A DNA stretch of 64,000 nucleotides from DASWNP01 sp036399175 (GCA_036399175.1 DASWNP010000061.1:1-64000); one strand, 5' to 3'; counted from the first letter of the stretch, positions 18,238-28,475 are shown. Program-made: numbers and translations. Notes: a model not told the origin generated them from the sequence alone.

Positions 18238-18825
18238 TCATCCGCGCGTGCGGTGGTAGCCGACTATCAGGCGCAGGAGCAGGGCGACGGCGCACGCAAA
18301 GAACATACAGGTGAGAAAGCTGAGCGGGTTTGGCTCGGCCAGAAAGCGCCCGCCGACGGTGCGCAGGATAAGACTCGCGCCTGCGGCGGCGTCGCCGAGC
18401 GCGTGGCCGAGTATCCCGAAGACGCCGAGCACTCCGCGACCAAACCTTGCGAGCGAAGCGAGAGCCGCGTCGAACGTGCTCAGGCCGAGCAGCCAGACGG
18501 AGGCGACGAAGAGAGGCACGCATAACAGCAGAGCGCGCCGACGCTCAGACCTCTGTCGCATGCCGCTCAAATCCGTCTGCGCGTGCGCCGTCACGACGCG
18601 CGCGAAGTTTTCGGGAAGCGCCAACTGGCTTTCGGGTTTCTCGAAGGCGATGTCTAAGAGGCAGAGCAGCCGCTTCTGCTCGTTGAGAGCCGACTGGCAG
18701 GCGCGACACTGTGCGATGTGCTGTTCAAAGAGGATGGAAGCATCACTGGCAAGCTCGCCGTCGAGATATGCGGCCACGTCTGCGTGGCGGCAGGGGTCGA
18801 GTTTGTCTGAAGCTGCCTCTGTCAC
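18238..18825 (-). CDS. Anti-sigma factor with zinc-finger domain
   Basis: 195 residues from GTG 18825. The N-terminal ZAS-type domain has CRHADVAAYLDGEL and H-I-A-Q-C-R-A-C (HxxxCxxC) zinc ligands. Up to three hydrophobic helices follow (about 97-118, 125-157, 168-190). It should hold the neighbouring ECF sigma factor inactive at the membrane. The gene starts 21 bp after the sigma gene ends, the usual operon order. Confidence 0.85.
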   Translation of the reverse strand: MTEAASDKLDPCRHADVAAYLDGELASDASILFEQHIAQCRACQSALNEQKRLLCLLDIAFEKPESQLALPENFARVVTAHAQTDLSGMRQRSERRRALLLCVPLFVASVWLLGLSTFDAALASLARFGRGVLGVFGILGHALGDAAAGASLILRTVGGRFLAEPNPLSFLTCMFFACAVALLLRLIVGYHRTRG

Positions 18826-18846
18826 TCTCGTCGGTCTCCCGGATTT

Positions 18847-19464
18847 CTAGATGTTCGTGATGCCGCGCCCGACCAGCTCGGCGCGCATGGCTTCGCGCGC
18901 GCGAAAGATTCTGTTCTTGACCGTGCCGAGCGGAAGCTCCGTCACTTCCGCAATCTCGTCGTAGCTCATGTCGTACATATGTCTCAGGACAATCAATTCC
19001 CTGTAGGCGGGCGGAAGCGCCCTCACGACCTCTTCTATCTCCGCGCGTCGCTCGGCTCGCTCGCTCTCCTGTTCGGGCGTCGGCGCGCTCGAAGCCAGAG
19101 GCTTCTGGTAAGTGCCCGTCTCGTCCGAGGTGCGCTCCAGTTCTTCCATTCGACCCGTGCCCTGTCGCCTGAGATGGTCGATGGCCGAGTTGTGCGCGAT
19201 GCGATAAATCCAGGTCGAGAACTTGAACTCGGAGCGATAGCGAGCGAGCGACCCGTAGACCTTGATGAAGACTTCCTGCGTCAGGTCGAGCGCCGCATCG
19301 TAGTCGCCCACCATGCGATAGACGTAGGCGGCAATCGGGCGCTGGTAGCGACGCACCAACTCCTCGAAGCTCTCCTCGCGTCCCGCGACGGCGCGACTGA
19401 CAAGCTCGCTATCGGCGACTGCCGTCAGATTTTCCAGCGAAAGGGGGATTGCATTCATACGCAT
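18847..19464 (-). CDS. ECF RNA polymerase sigma factor (RpoE-like)
   Basis: About 205 residues from ATG 19464. Region 2 (FEELVRRYQRPIAAYVYRMV, DLTQEVFIKVY, FSTWIYRIAHNSAIDHLRR) and region 4 (LPPAYRELIVLRHMYDMSYDEIAEV, LGTVKNRIFRARE) are complete. A longer open frame begins in the upstream palindrome and would add 30 repeat-encoded residues (LLTPDFRLQTTDF...), which I reject. It directs transcription of an envelope- or stress-type regulon with the downstream anti-sigma factor. Confidence 0.92.
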   Translation of the reverse strand: MRMNAIPLSLENLTAVADSELVSRAVAGREESFEELVRRYQRPIAAYVYRMVGDYDAALDLTQEVFIKVYGSLARYRSEFKFSTWIYRIAHNSAIDHLRRQGTGRMEELERTSDETGTYQKPLASSAPTPEQESERAERRAEIEEVVRALPPAYRELIVLRHMYDMSYDEIAEVTELPLGTVKNRIFRAREAMRAELVGRGITNI

Positions 19465-19515
19465 GATGCTAAGTTGGTACGCGCGGCTGCGGGCAAAAGT
19501 TTCAAGGGGGTAGAA

Positions 19516-19618
19516 GTCTGTAGTCTGGAGTCTAAAGTCTGGAGTCAAAAGCAAAACTCGTTCGGAAGCGCATGCTTTTGACTTCAGACTCTAGACTTTA
19601 GACTCCAGACTACAGACT
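19516..19618. repeat. Heptad-repeat palindrome, 'agtctgg' family
   Basis: Left: gtctgta gtctgga gtctaaa gtctgga gtc; right: complementary gactccagactacagac array; loop about 25 nt with an inner aaaagca...tgctttt pair. It lies between the PilM-like gene and the sigma gene, so it is both downstream of one and upstream of the other. Same family as 2678-2760. Confidence 0.88.
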
Positions 19619-19624
19619 GATTTT

Positions 19625-20581
19625 TCACGCCCACTTGAGGGCGGCGAGTCCGGCGGGTGCGGCGAGGAGACTGAAATCAAGCTCGCTCGAAGGAAGCGCG
19701 AGGCGCACGTCTTCGGCGCGCAGCGTGTGCGGCGCGACGGAGAGCGTTTCTTCGACGAGGGCGCTCGTGGCGCTCGCGTCCGTGTCTGTTCCCATGACGA
19801 GCAGTCGTTCGATGGTCTCGGAGGGCGCGCCGCCTTCGATGCCGGGCGCGGCGAGCCGGTCTCGGTAGAAAAGAAGGAAGCGGAACAGCTCGTCGTTTCT
19901 ATCCTCTTCGTCGCAGATGACGTTTCTGACGAGAAGCGGCTGCCTGCGCCTGAGCAGGACGGCGGTGAAGCCTTCGGAGAAGGTGCTCACAAGGAGCGCA
20001 TCCGAAGGATACGAGGCGTCTCTCATCAGCCACCAGGCTTCGCCCATGTGTCGCGGCAGAATCAGTCCGGCGTGCCAGCCGAGCGAAGCGAAGATGGATT
20101 CATACTCGGCGAGCACGTCGAGGCGAACGGCGCTCAGCAGATAGCGCGGCTGCCCCTGCGCGTCGGACGCGAGACGCCGGCGCGAGACGCGCAGCTCTTC
20201 GAGACGCGCGCCGATGACGCGCTCGGTCTTCCAGCGCAGCATCTCTTCGAGTTCGCCGCGACCGCTCGGCACACTCTCCAGAGTCAGAATCGTCGTCCGC
20301 GTCGAGTTCTCAGGAAGCGCCACAGACCAACGTCGCTGCTTGAGCAGCCCGACGCTCGTCACAAGCTCGGCCAGAGTCTCCGTCAACTCGACCGGGTTCG
20401 TGATGTTCACTTCGTCGAAGCGTGGATTCAAGAGACCTTCGGGTAGTTGCGTATAGCCCGCGCGGCGCACCGAGAACGCGTCGCGCCGACGCTCTAGCGC
20501 GACCACCCCTGCGCCCGCCTCCGACAGCCCCAATGCCGCCGAAGGCAAACGCGGCTCGATTAATTTCCTCAAAGGATTCAT
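19625..20581 (-). CDS. PilM-like actin-fold protein of a pilus/secretion system
   Basis: 318 residues. The N-terminal LGLSEAGAGVVALERR and the VALPENSTRTTILTLESVPS segment fit the PilM/GspL actin-like family, which links the cytoplasmic ATPase to inner-membrane PilN/O. No transmembrane helix is evident, as in PilM. The classical partners PilN and PilO are not next to it. It is the last gene of the secretion/pilus run, after the second pseudopilin. Confidence 0.7.
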   Translation of the reverse strand: MNPLRKLIEPRLPSAALGLSEAGAGVVALERRRDAFSVRRAGYTQLPEGLLNPRFDEVNITNPVELTETLAELVTSVGLLKQRRWSVALPENSTRTTILTLESVPSGRGELEEMLRWKTERVIGARLEELRVSRRRLASDAQGQPRYLLSAVRLDVLAEYESIFASLGWHAGLILPRHMGEAWWLMRDASYPSDALLVSTFSEGFTAVLLRRRQPLLVRNVICDEEDRNDELFRFLLFYRDRLAAPGIEGGAPSETIERLLVMGTDTDASATSALVEETLSVAPHTLRAEDVRLALPSSELDFSLLAAPAGLAALKWA

Positions 20582-20589
20582 AGAAAATT

Positions 20590-20708
20590 AGCGGTCAGCA
20601 ATCAGCAATCAGCAATCAGCCAAACCGAAAAGTCGATGGTGACAGTTTTCAAGCGAGCATTTCATCCAACTGTTCGGCTGAAAGCTGATAGCTGAACGGC
20701 TGACCGCT
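20590..20708. repeat. Heptad-repeat palindrome, 'aatcagc' family (inverted loop)
   Basis: Arms gcggtca gcaatca gcaatca gcaatca and complementary gctgata gctgaac ggctgaccgc. The reverse complement of its loop matches the loop at 18078-18227 at 31 of 40 positions by hand alignment, so the two elements are relatives in opposite orientation. Confidence 0.88.
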
Positions 20709-20718
20709 TATCGCCTTT

Positions 20719-21210
20719 TCACCACTTGGTACAGTCGTTGTAAGAAGTGCCGTCGGATGCCTGGTCGGAAGAGGCGCTGCAAATATTGATGACGCCGGTT
20801 TCGCCTTCGGACGAGTTGGGGTCTTCGCCCGTGATGACCTGCCAGTCCTTCGCGCCCGAAATCGGGTCTTCGGGGATGTCGCGCAGGTAACCGGAGCTGA
20901 CGAGGTCTTCGAGCGACTGCGGGAGCTTACCCTTGTCGGCGGCATACTGGTCAACCATTTTCCGCATCTGGAAAAGATTGTCGCGCAGCACGGCCTCGCG
21001 CGCCGCGAGCACGGAGCGGTTGTACTGCGGAAGAACTATCAGGGCGAGAATCACGATAATCGAAATCACAATCATCAGCTCAAGCAGGGTAAAGCCGCGC
21101 CGACCGCGTGGGAGGGAAAGGGGGAAAGGGAAAAAGGCGAAGGGAACAGATGTTTCACTTCCCTTCTGCCTTTTGCCTTTTAACTTTCGCCCTGAGTATT
21201 TACCACTCAC
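20719..21210 (-). CDS. Pseudopilin (GspG-like) with palindrome-encoded leader
   Basis: 163 residues from GTG 21210. The class III signal RRG|FTLLELMIVISIIVILALI is followed by the pilin N-terminal helix and a GspG-like C-terminal domain ending in a disulfide-capable region (NICSAS...YNDCTKW). It should be cleaved by prepilin peptidase before Phe and assemble into a pseudopilus. The leader before the cleavage site is about 36 residues, unusually long. It is encoded by a heptad palindrome, and no ATG/GTG/TTG lies between GTG 21210 and the cleavage motif. Overlaps the upstream pseudopilin by 11 bp. Confidence 0.85.
   Translation of the reverse strand: MSGKYSGRKLKGKRQKGSETSVPFAFFPFPLSLPRGRRGFTLLELMIVISIIVILALIVLPQYNRSVLAAREAVLRDNLFQMRKMVDQYAADKGKLPQSLEDLVSSGYLRDIPEDPISGAKDWQVITGEDPNSSEGETGVINICSASSDQASDGTSYNDCTKW
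21112..21186. repeat. Heptad-repeat palindrome, 'aaaaggc' family, inside a pseudopilin leader
   Basis: ggagggaaagggggaaaggg... against ...cccttctgccttttgccttt, loop about 20 nt. Unlike most elements it lies inside a coding sequence, just upstream of the prepilin cleavage motif. Confidence 0.8.
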
Positions 21211-21964
21211 TGTACTTCTCCCCGTTGAGCGCGGTGGCCTTCGATTTCGAGCGCACGTCGAAGACGTTTTCGCCGCCCCATTCGGAGGCGTCCGCTGCGT
21301 CGTAGGTCGAGCGCAAGTCCCACTCGGCTTCGCCCGTTATCGGGTCAACCGGGATGGATCGCAGGTAGCGTTTCTTCTTCGTCGAGACGAGCTTGTTGTC
21401 GGTTGCGCCGCCTTTTGAAGTATCGACGCTGCCGAGGCTGCCGGGGCCTGCGAGGTTGGCGCGCGGAACGACGTTGACACCCTCGACCAAAAGCTCCAGC
21501 GTCGGCGGATAGTGGTCGGGATTCTCGACGTTGAAGATGGTGCAATCGCTGATGACGACCTTGCTGCGCGGGTCGAGAAAGGGCTGGCCGAGACCGCCGG
21601 GCTGAACGGGTTGTCCCGGCTGGCCGGGCGCGGTCGGAGTGGTCGGCGAAGTCGGCGAGCCGCTCAAGCCGGAACACTGGATGCCGACTGTGTCGCGGTG
21701 AAATTCTTTGATGGCCTGTCGCATCTCCCTAAGCGAGTCGCGCAGGCGCTGTTCGCGCTGCCGCTTGACCGATGTCTTGATGAGGGGGACGATGCCGAGC
21801 GTCAGAATCGACAGCACCGTCACCGTCACGACCAGCTCAATCAGCGTCCACCCGGCGGAAGAAGAACGATGGGCGGAAAACGGGAAAAGGGGGAAAGGGG
21901 AAAGGCGAGGACGACGGCTCGGCCGCCCGTCTTTTCCTTCCTTTCCTTTTACCCTTTTATCCAT
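21200..21964 (-). CDS. Pseudopilin-like protein with palindrome-encoded leader
   Basis: 254 residues from ATG 21964. The cleavage/transmembrane motif SSAG|WTLIELVVTVTVLSILTLG is followed by a 'RQREQRLRDSLREMRQAIKEF' pilin helix. A larger globular domain carries a Pro/Gly/Thr insert (about 110-130). In the place of the usual short leader are about 38 residues (MDKRVKGKEGKDG...), encoded by a palindrome at 21872-21978. No other start codon lies between. The residue after the cleavage Gly is Trp, atypical but tolerated. Acts with the secretin and the ATPase upstream. Confidence 0.8.
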   Translation of the reverse strand: MDKRVKGKEGKDGRPSRRPRLSPFPLFPFSAHRSSSAGWTLIELVVTVTVLSILTLGIVPLIKTSVKRQREQRLRDSLREMRQAIKEFHRDTVGIQCSGLSGSPTSPTTPTAPGQPGQPVQPGGLGQPFLDPRSKVVISDCTIFNVENPDHYPPTLELLVEGVNVVPRANLAGPGSLGSVDTSKGGATDNKLVSTKKKRYLRSIPVDPITGEAEWDLRSTYDAADASEWGGENVFDVRSKSKATALNGEKYSEW

Positions 21965-21978
21965 TTTCCCTTTCCCCT
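21872..21978. repeat. Heptad-repeat palindrome, 'gggaaaa' family, covering a pseudopilin start
   Basis: gcggaaaacgggaaaagggg... against cttttccttcctttcc...ccctttcccc; loop about 23 nt. It spans the intergenic gap after the secretin gene, the ATG at 21964 and the leader codons. Confidence 0.82.
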
Positions 21979-21984
21979 TCGGTT

Positions 21985-24693
21985 CTATTGAATGAGCTTG
22001 AGTTGGGCGTTGACGGCCTGCATGAGCACGCTGCGCCCGTCGGTGGCGATAGCGTGAACCTGACCGGCGTCGAAGCCGAGAGAGCCTTCTCCCGGCGCGA
22101 TGGCTTCGACCTCGATGACGAGCAGGACGCCTTCGCCCGTCAAAGGCTGCCCGCCCGGCGCGGGGGCGACGGAGACGACGAGCACGCCCTTCGACGCATC
22201 AATCGAGTGAGTGATGACGGGCTCGCCCGCCTTGCCGTCGAACATCGAGCCTTTGGAGACGGAGCTGATTTTCGTGAGCGCGGGGTCGAAGCGCAACGTC
22301 ATGGCGGCGAGTCCGAGCGGCGCATCCGTCTTGAGCGAAAGCATCACGCGCTGCTTCGAGCCGACGCGCTGCTCTTTCGCCTCCGGCACGAGACGCAACT
22401 CGGCGGCGCTCATCAAAGGCGCTGCGACAGTCGCAGGCGCGGCGGTCGCATTGGCGGCGGGCGACACAGGCGCATCAGCCTTCAGGGTCGCTGCTCCGCT
22501 CGTCGCCGTTTCAAGCGCGACGTTCTTCGTCGGCGTTGGAACGTTCGTCAGGGTGGCGTTCGTCGCGGCAGCAGGCGTTGTCGTGGCGCTCGCGGCTGCG
22601 TTCGAGACTTGCGTCGCGGCGTTGTTGTTAGCGGCGGGCGCGGGCGTCGAAGTGTTGACGAGGACGTTGGGCGCGGGGACGTATGCGACCTGCTCGGTCG
22701 TGTTCGCAACGGGCGCGGGCGTCTGCGTCTGCGCGGCGGCAGCAGTCGGCACGAGGGGCTCGGTTGCGGGCGGAAGCTGGACGACAGTGTTGGTCGGAAG
22801 ACTACGCGCGCGGGCGAGCTGGTCTTCGCGGTCGGCGTCGCGGACGAGCGCTTCGAGCGAGTCGGACTGCGGCGTCTGAATCGAGCCGGTGTTGCGCATC
22901 TCTTCGTCGGCGGGCGTGATGGCCGGGGCGCGCAGGACGCGCGGCGTCATCGTCATCACGATGTCGCTCTGCACGTTGTTTCGACGCGGCGCGGTGAAAA
23001 GCCGACCGAGCACAGGAATCAGTCCGAGCAGCGGAAGTCCCTGGCGACCGTCGCTCTGCCTGTCCTGCGCGATGCTGGCGACCATAATCGTTCGATTGTT
23101 CGGGATGCGCGCAAGGCCGGTGATGCGGCGCTGCGTGAAGGTCGGCGTCAAAGCGTTTGCGCCGAAGATGGCGTCCTTCGAGTCGATGACCATCTTGACC
23201 TGCACGTCGCCGTTGGGGAAGACCTTCGGAGTGAAGTCGAGCGAAAGGCCGGTGTCTTCATATTGAATGACGGGGAAGCCGCCACTGAAGACGCCCGGCG
23301 TCGCCGTCCCTGTGCCGGTGCCGGTGTTCGTGCCCGTGCCGAAGCCGAAGGGCGTGACGCTGGCGGTCTGGACGGGCACTTTCTGGCCGATGCGCGTCTC
23401 GCTCTTCTCGTCGTCGAAGGCGTGAACCTGTGTGGAGAAGACGAGGCGCGTGCGGTCTTTCTGTTGCAGGGCGCTCAGGGTCGAAGAAGGAATCAGGAGG
23501 CCGACGCCCATCGCGACGGGGATAGTTCCGCCCTGCGTGGCGATGCGGCGCGCGCCGTCGTAGAGGACGGAGCCGCCCTGAAAGCCGCCGAAGTTCAGGA
23601 GCGTATCGCCCGAGCCGAACTGGTTGCCGATTTGCAAAAGGTCGGTTCTGGAGACCTCGAAGATGGAGACTTCCATGACGACCTCGGAGCGGTCTTTATC
23701 GACCGTCGGCAGAAGCTCCGCGATGAGTCGAATGTTCTCGGGCGTGTCGCGCACCGTGATGCTGTTGGTCGTCTTGTTGAGCGTGACGGTGGGCTGGCGT
23801 CCGGCGTTAGCGGGAAGCGCCTGCTGAATCAGTTGGCGCGCGGCCTCGGGCTCGATGTTGAAGAGATAGAAGGTGCGAAGCACGAGCTGCTGATACTGCG
23901 GGCGCTTCGACTGGTCGGCGACGAGGATGGTGCGGCGGTCGAGTTTCTGGAAGAAGAGTCCCTGCGCGGCGAAGATGTAGTCGAGCGCGCGTGCGGTCGT
24001 CACGTCGCGCAGGTTGTAAGTCACCTGCCGCTTGCCGACCTGCTGCGCAAAATCCCTGTCGAAGACGACGTTCAGGCTCAGCTCTTCGGCGAGCTTGCGC
24101 ACGAGCGGCTCAAGCTCGCCGCTATAGTTGATAACCTTCAACTGCTCCGTGCGCGGCGTTATCTCCTGCACGGGGACGCTCGCGCGCGTTCCATTGGCGG
24201 CGTTCGGAGTGCGTCCGCCGTTGGGCGAGCCGACGCCGTTCGGCGTCGAGCGCCTGTCGCCGCCCGGGCGCACGGCGTCGCCCGAGCCGTCGATGGGTAG
24301 TCCCTGCTTCTCTCTCTGCAAGCGAAGCATCCTATCCATCTCGGAGGCCGCGAGGCCGTTGACGGGGTCGTAGCCGTAAGCCTGCCGGAAGGCGTTGTAA
24401 GCGCCGACGTAGTCGCCCTGTTCGGCGAGCGACCGGCCGCGTTGCATGAAAGACTGCGAAGCGTTGAAGAGAGCGCGCTGGTAGTGAAGCTGATACTCGG
24501 TGTCCGAAGGCAGGGCGGCGACGGCGAGGGCAAACTCCTGCGCGGCCTTCTCCCACTGTTGCGCCTTCTCGTACTCCATGCCGCGATTGAAATTCTTCTC
24601 GCCCTTCTTGGCGAGCGCGACGATGGGCGTCGCCAAAAGGCAGACGGCCAGCATAAAAGCCACGAATGAACGCGCGCGGGCAAATGATTTCAT
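21985..24693 (-). CDS. Secretin (GspD/PilQ-like) with TPR and cohesin domains
   Basis: 902 residues. After the signal peptide (to about ALA) come a TPR-like region (30-115), a linker and an STN/secretin N domain (about 185-260, VFDRDFAQQVGKRQVTYNL). A secretin core follows (about 330-640) with VMEVSIFEV, the VPVQTASVTPFGFG lip and GLPLLGLIPVLGRLF. A low-complexity Ala/Thr/Asn linker (650-760) leads to a C-terminal cohesin domain (about 765-902). It forms the outer-membrane channel of a type II secretion or type IV pilus system. A secretin carrying cohesin is uncommon outside Acidobacteria and relatives; binding of dockerin-like ligands is unproven. Confidence 0.88.
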   Translation of the reverse strand: MKSFARARSFVAFMLAVCLLATPIVALAKKGEKNFNRGMEYEKAQQWEKAAQEFALAVAALPSDTEYQLHYQRALFNASQSFMQRGRSLAEQGDYVGAYNAFRQAYGYDPVNGLAASEMDRMLRLQREKQGLPIDGSGDAVRPGGDRRSTPNGVGSPNGGRTPNAANGTRASVPVQEITPRTEQLKVINYSGELEPLVRKLAEELSLNVVFDRDFAQQVGKRQVTYNLRDVTTARALDYIFAAQGLFFQKLDRRTILVADQSKRPQYQQLVLRTFYLFNIEPEAARQLIQQALPANAGRQPTVTLNKTTNSITVRDTPENIRLIAELLPTVDKDRSEVVMEVSIFEVSRTDLLQIGNQFGSGDTLLNFGGFQGGSVLYDGARRIATQGGTIPVAMGVGLLIPSSTLSALQQKDRTRLVFSTQVHAFDDEKSETRIGQKVPVQTASVTPFGFGTGTNTGTGTGTATPGVFSGGFPVIQYEDTGLSLDFTPKVFPNGDVQVKMVIDSKDAIFGANALTPTFTQRRITGLARIPNNRTIMVASIAQDRQSDGRQGLPLLGLIPVLGRLFTAPRRNNVQSDIVMTMTPRVLRAPAITPADEEMRNTGSIQTPQSDSLEALVRDADREDQLARARSLPTNTVVQLPPATEPLVPTAAAAQTQTPAPVANTTEQVAYVPAPNVLVNTSTPAPAANNNAATQVSNAAASATTTPAAATNATLTNVPTPTKNVALETATSGAATLKADAPVSPAANATAAPATVAAPLMSAAELRLVPEAKEQRVGSKQRVMLSLKTDAPLGLAAMTLRFDPALTKISSVSKGSMFDGKAGEPVITHSIDASKGVLVVSVAPAPGGQPLTGEGVLLVIEVEAIAPGEGSLGFDAGQVHAIATDGRSVLMQAVNAQLKLIQ

Positions 24694-25068
24694 GTTACTT
24701 CCTCAAATTAAGCTCAAGCTCTAAGGCTCACGGCTGCTCTTTATGAAGCTTCTTTCGGAGCGCGCCGCGACGAGGGAAAGCTAAACTGTCGTCTTCTTCC
24801 AATCAAACAAGAGGAGAGACAGGCTTTAAGAGTCGTCCGAGTTCCGAGACAGACTGAATTTAAGCTCTATTGTCTAACGCCGTCGGGCTTCTATGCAAGC
24901 AAACGCTCGCGGCCTCCGGTGGCCGATTCACTTCGGTCGGCCTCGCCGCCTTGCGTTTCTCTACACGCTCGGGCAGGCCGAACAGTTCCCGAAAGGAAGA
25001 TTACAAAGCCGAGACTCGAAACGAAGCGGTGCGGCGCGAAGCGCTGTGGAAATCCGCAGTTTGTCGCT
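24694..25068. other. 375-bp gap upstream of the secretin
   Basis: No credible gene, no heptad palindrome. It separates the ATPase gene from the secretin gene on the minus strand and may hold an internal promoter for the secretin-pseudopilin-PilM part. Confidence 0.45.
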
Positions 25069-26853
<1,785 letters not shown>

Positions 26854-26914
26854 ACTTGCGAACTCGTCTGATGCAATTTGTGGGGGTGGGGATGGCTCGA
26901 AGCTTTAAGGGGGT

Positions 26915-28144
26915 TTAGCGTCCCGTCACGTTCGAGATGGATTGAATAATCGGCAGATAAATCGCCAGCAGAATCGTGATGACGATTCCGCCCATGACGA
27001 GAAGGATGGCAGGTTCGAGCACGGTCGTCAACTGCTCAAGACGCACCTCCGATTCGGCGTCGTAAAACTCCGCGACCTCTTCGAGCATCTCCCTCAAACT
27101 CCCCGAACGCTCGCCGACGCCAATCATGTCGAGCGCCAGTTCCGGTATCCAATGCGCCTCGTGCAAACTCTCCGTAAACGAGCGCCCTTCCCTGATTAAA
27201 GGCAGAACAGCCGTGCTCCTTGCGCGCAGCTCGCGGTTGGTAATCGCCTCGGCGGCAATCTCCCAGGACTCGACCAGAGTGATGCCGCCCGCCAGAAGCG
27301 TCGAGAGCGAGCGCGTCACCTGTGCGACCGAAAGCTGCTTGAGAAGCTCGCTGACGATTGGAAGCCGCAGGAGGAAACGGTCGATGGAGAGTTTTCCCGA
27401 AGGCGTGCGCGACCAGAGGACGAAGGCCACGATTGCGCCGATGACCGACGGGGCGAGCCAGTAGAAATTGGTCGAGACGAAATCCGAAAGCCCTATGACG
27501 ACGACCGTCACCGTCGGCAACCCCTTGTTAAAGCCCTCGAAGAGACTCGACATGCGCGGCACGACATAGACGGTCAGGAAGACGACCATGCCGAGCGACG
27601 CGGCGAGCAGAAAGAGCGGGTAGGCGAGCGCGCCGCGAATCTTCCGTCGAATCTCGACGCCGCGCCGCATGTATGTGACGTAACGACCCAAAACGTCGTC
27701 GAGCGCGCCCGAACGCTCTCCGGCCAGAATCGAGGCCGTGTAGATACGCGGGAAAATCGGCCCCTGCGCGGCGAAGGCCGCCGACAAGGCCATCCCGCCG
27801 CGTATCTTCTCCTCGACATCTCCGAGCACCATACGCAGGCGCGAGCTGGCAGCCCTCTGCCTGAGCATCGCGATGGCCTGAAGGATTGGGATACCGGCGC
27901 GAATCAGCGCGGCGAGCTGCTGATTGAAGAGCAGAAAGTCGCCCGGCTTGACGCGCGCGTTCGTCCCCGAACGCCCGCCGCGCGTGAGAGCCGAGACGCC
28001 GCGCGCCTTCGGCGGCGTCACCGAAAAAACCCTGTAGCCTTCGGATTCGAGCCTGACGCGCGCCTCCGCCACGCCCACCGCCTCGACCGTGCGCGTCACA
28101 ACTTCGCCCGCAGGCGTCCCCAAACGACAGATAAACTCGGCCAT
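26915..28144 (-). CDS. Inner-membrane platform protein (GspF/PilC)
   Basis: 409 residues with two T2SSF domains (about 70-190 and 275-395) and membrane helices near 170-195, 230-250 and 380-400. Family signatures are FNQQLAALIRAGIPILQAI and the repeat TRSLSTLLAGGITLVESWEIA, plus GERSGSL. It anchors the ATPase to the pseudopilus. First gene of this minus-strand run; its promoter probably lies in 28145-28290. Confidence 0.93.
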   Translation of the reverse strand: MAEFICRLGTPAGEVVTRTVEAVGVAEARVRLESEGYRVFSVTPPKARGVSALTRGGRSGTNARVKPGDFLLFNQQLAALIRAGIPILQAIAMLRQRAASSRLRMVLGDVEEKIRGGMALSAAFAAQGPIFPRIYTASILAGERSGALDDVLGRYVTYMRRGVEIRRKIRGALAYPLFLLAASLGMVVFLTVYVVPRMSSLFEGFNKGLPTVTVVVIGLSDFVSTNFYWLAPSVIGAIVAFVLWSRTPSGKLSIDRFLLRLPIVSELLKQLSVAQVTRSLSTLLAGGITLVESWEIAAEAITNRELRARSTAVLPLIREGRSFTESLHEAHWIPELALDMIGVGERSGSLREMLEEVAEFYDAESEVRLEQLTTVLEPAILLVMGGIVITILLAIYLPIIQSISNVTGR

Positions 28145-28154
28145 CAGCTTTGCT

Positions 28155-28205
28155 ATTGATTCATTGATTCATCGGCTCATTGATTCAATGAAGGAATGAA
28201 TCAAT
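28155..28205. repeat. Short palindrome with eight-base words, 'ttgattca'
   Basis: ttgattca ttgattca tcggctca ttgattca followed by the complementary aatgaatcaa. The period here is eight instead of seven, making this the exception among the elements. Confidence 0.75.
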
Positions 28206-28291
28206 TTGTCCGCCAGTATATCACGCGCCCGCGCGACGAGCCCAAAACGGCTGCGCCGACTTTCGAGGCCGCATGACTACACGCCCCGGCG

Positions 28292-28370
28292 AGTTTCAAG
28301 TTCCAAGTTTCAGCCTTCGAGTCGTCTGTCGCGTCTGAGCTTTTAAACTTGAAACTTCAGACATGAAACT
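28292..28370. repeat. Heptad-repeat palindrome, 'aagtttc' family
   Basis: gtttcaagttccaagtttcag pairs with aaacttgaaacttcag...gaaac across a loop of about 30 nt. It lies just upstream of the promoter of the VWFA gene. Confidence 0.78.
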
Positions 28371-28385
28371 TTTACTAGATGTTTC

Positions 28386-28414
28386 TTGCGCGCCAGTCCG
28401 GCCTGTCCTACAAT
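28386..28414 (+). promoter_or_regulatory. Candidate sigma-70 promoter for the VWFA gene
   Basis: TTGCGC (28386-28391), 17 bp, TACAAT (28409-28414). The -10 box is five of six to consensus, the -35 weak. It would give a leader of about 175 nt that contains the hairpin at 28476-28525. Confidence 0.5.
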
Positions 28415-28475
28415 GCTGGACGTATCAGACAAAACGGAGTCTCCCCAGTCGCCGGTTCAAGTCGCAAACCAGTAG

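Noticed and set aside
18092..18523. Open frame with repeats like SAISNQQSAISNQQ
   Set aside because: This is the translation of the heptad palindrome running antisense into the anti-sigma gene; not a protein.
21988..24300. Very long open frame on the plus strand opposite the secretin gene
   Set aside because: It is antisense to a clear secretin, Arg/Asp-rich and without domains; a by-product of high GC and codon bias. The same applies to long frames at 656-1687 (-), 44758-46164 (-), 52964-54427 (+), 15550-16554 (-) and 41622-42863 (-).
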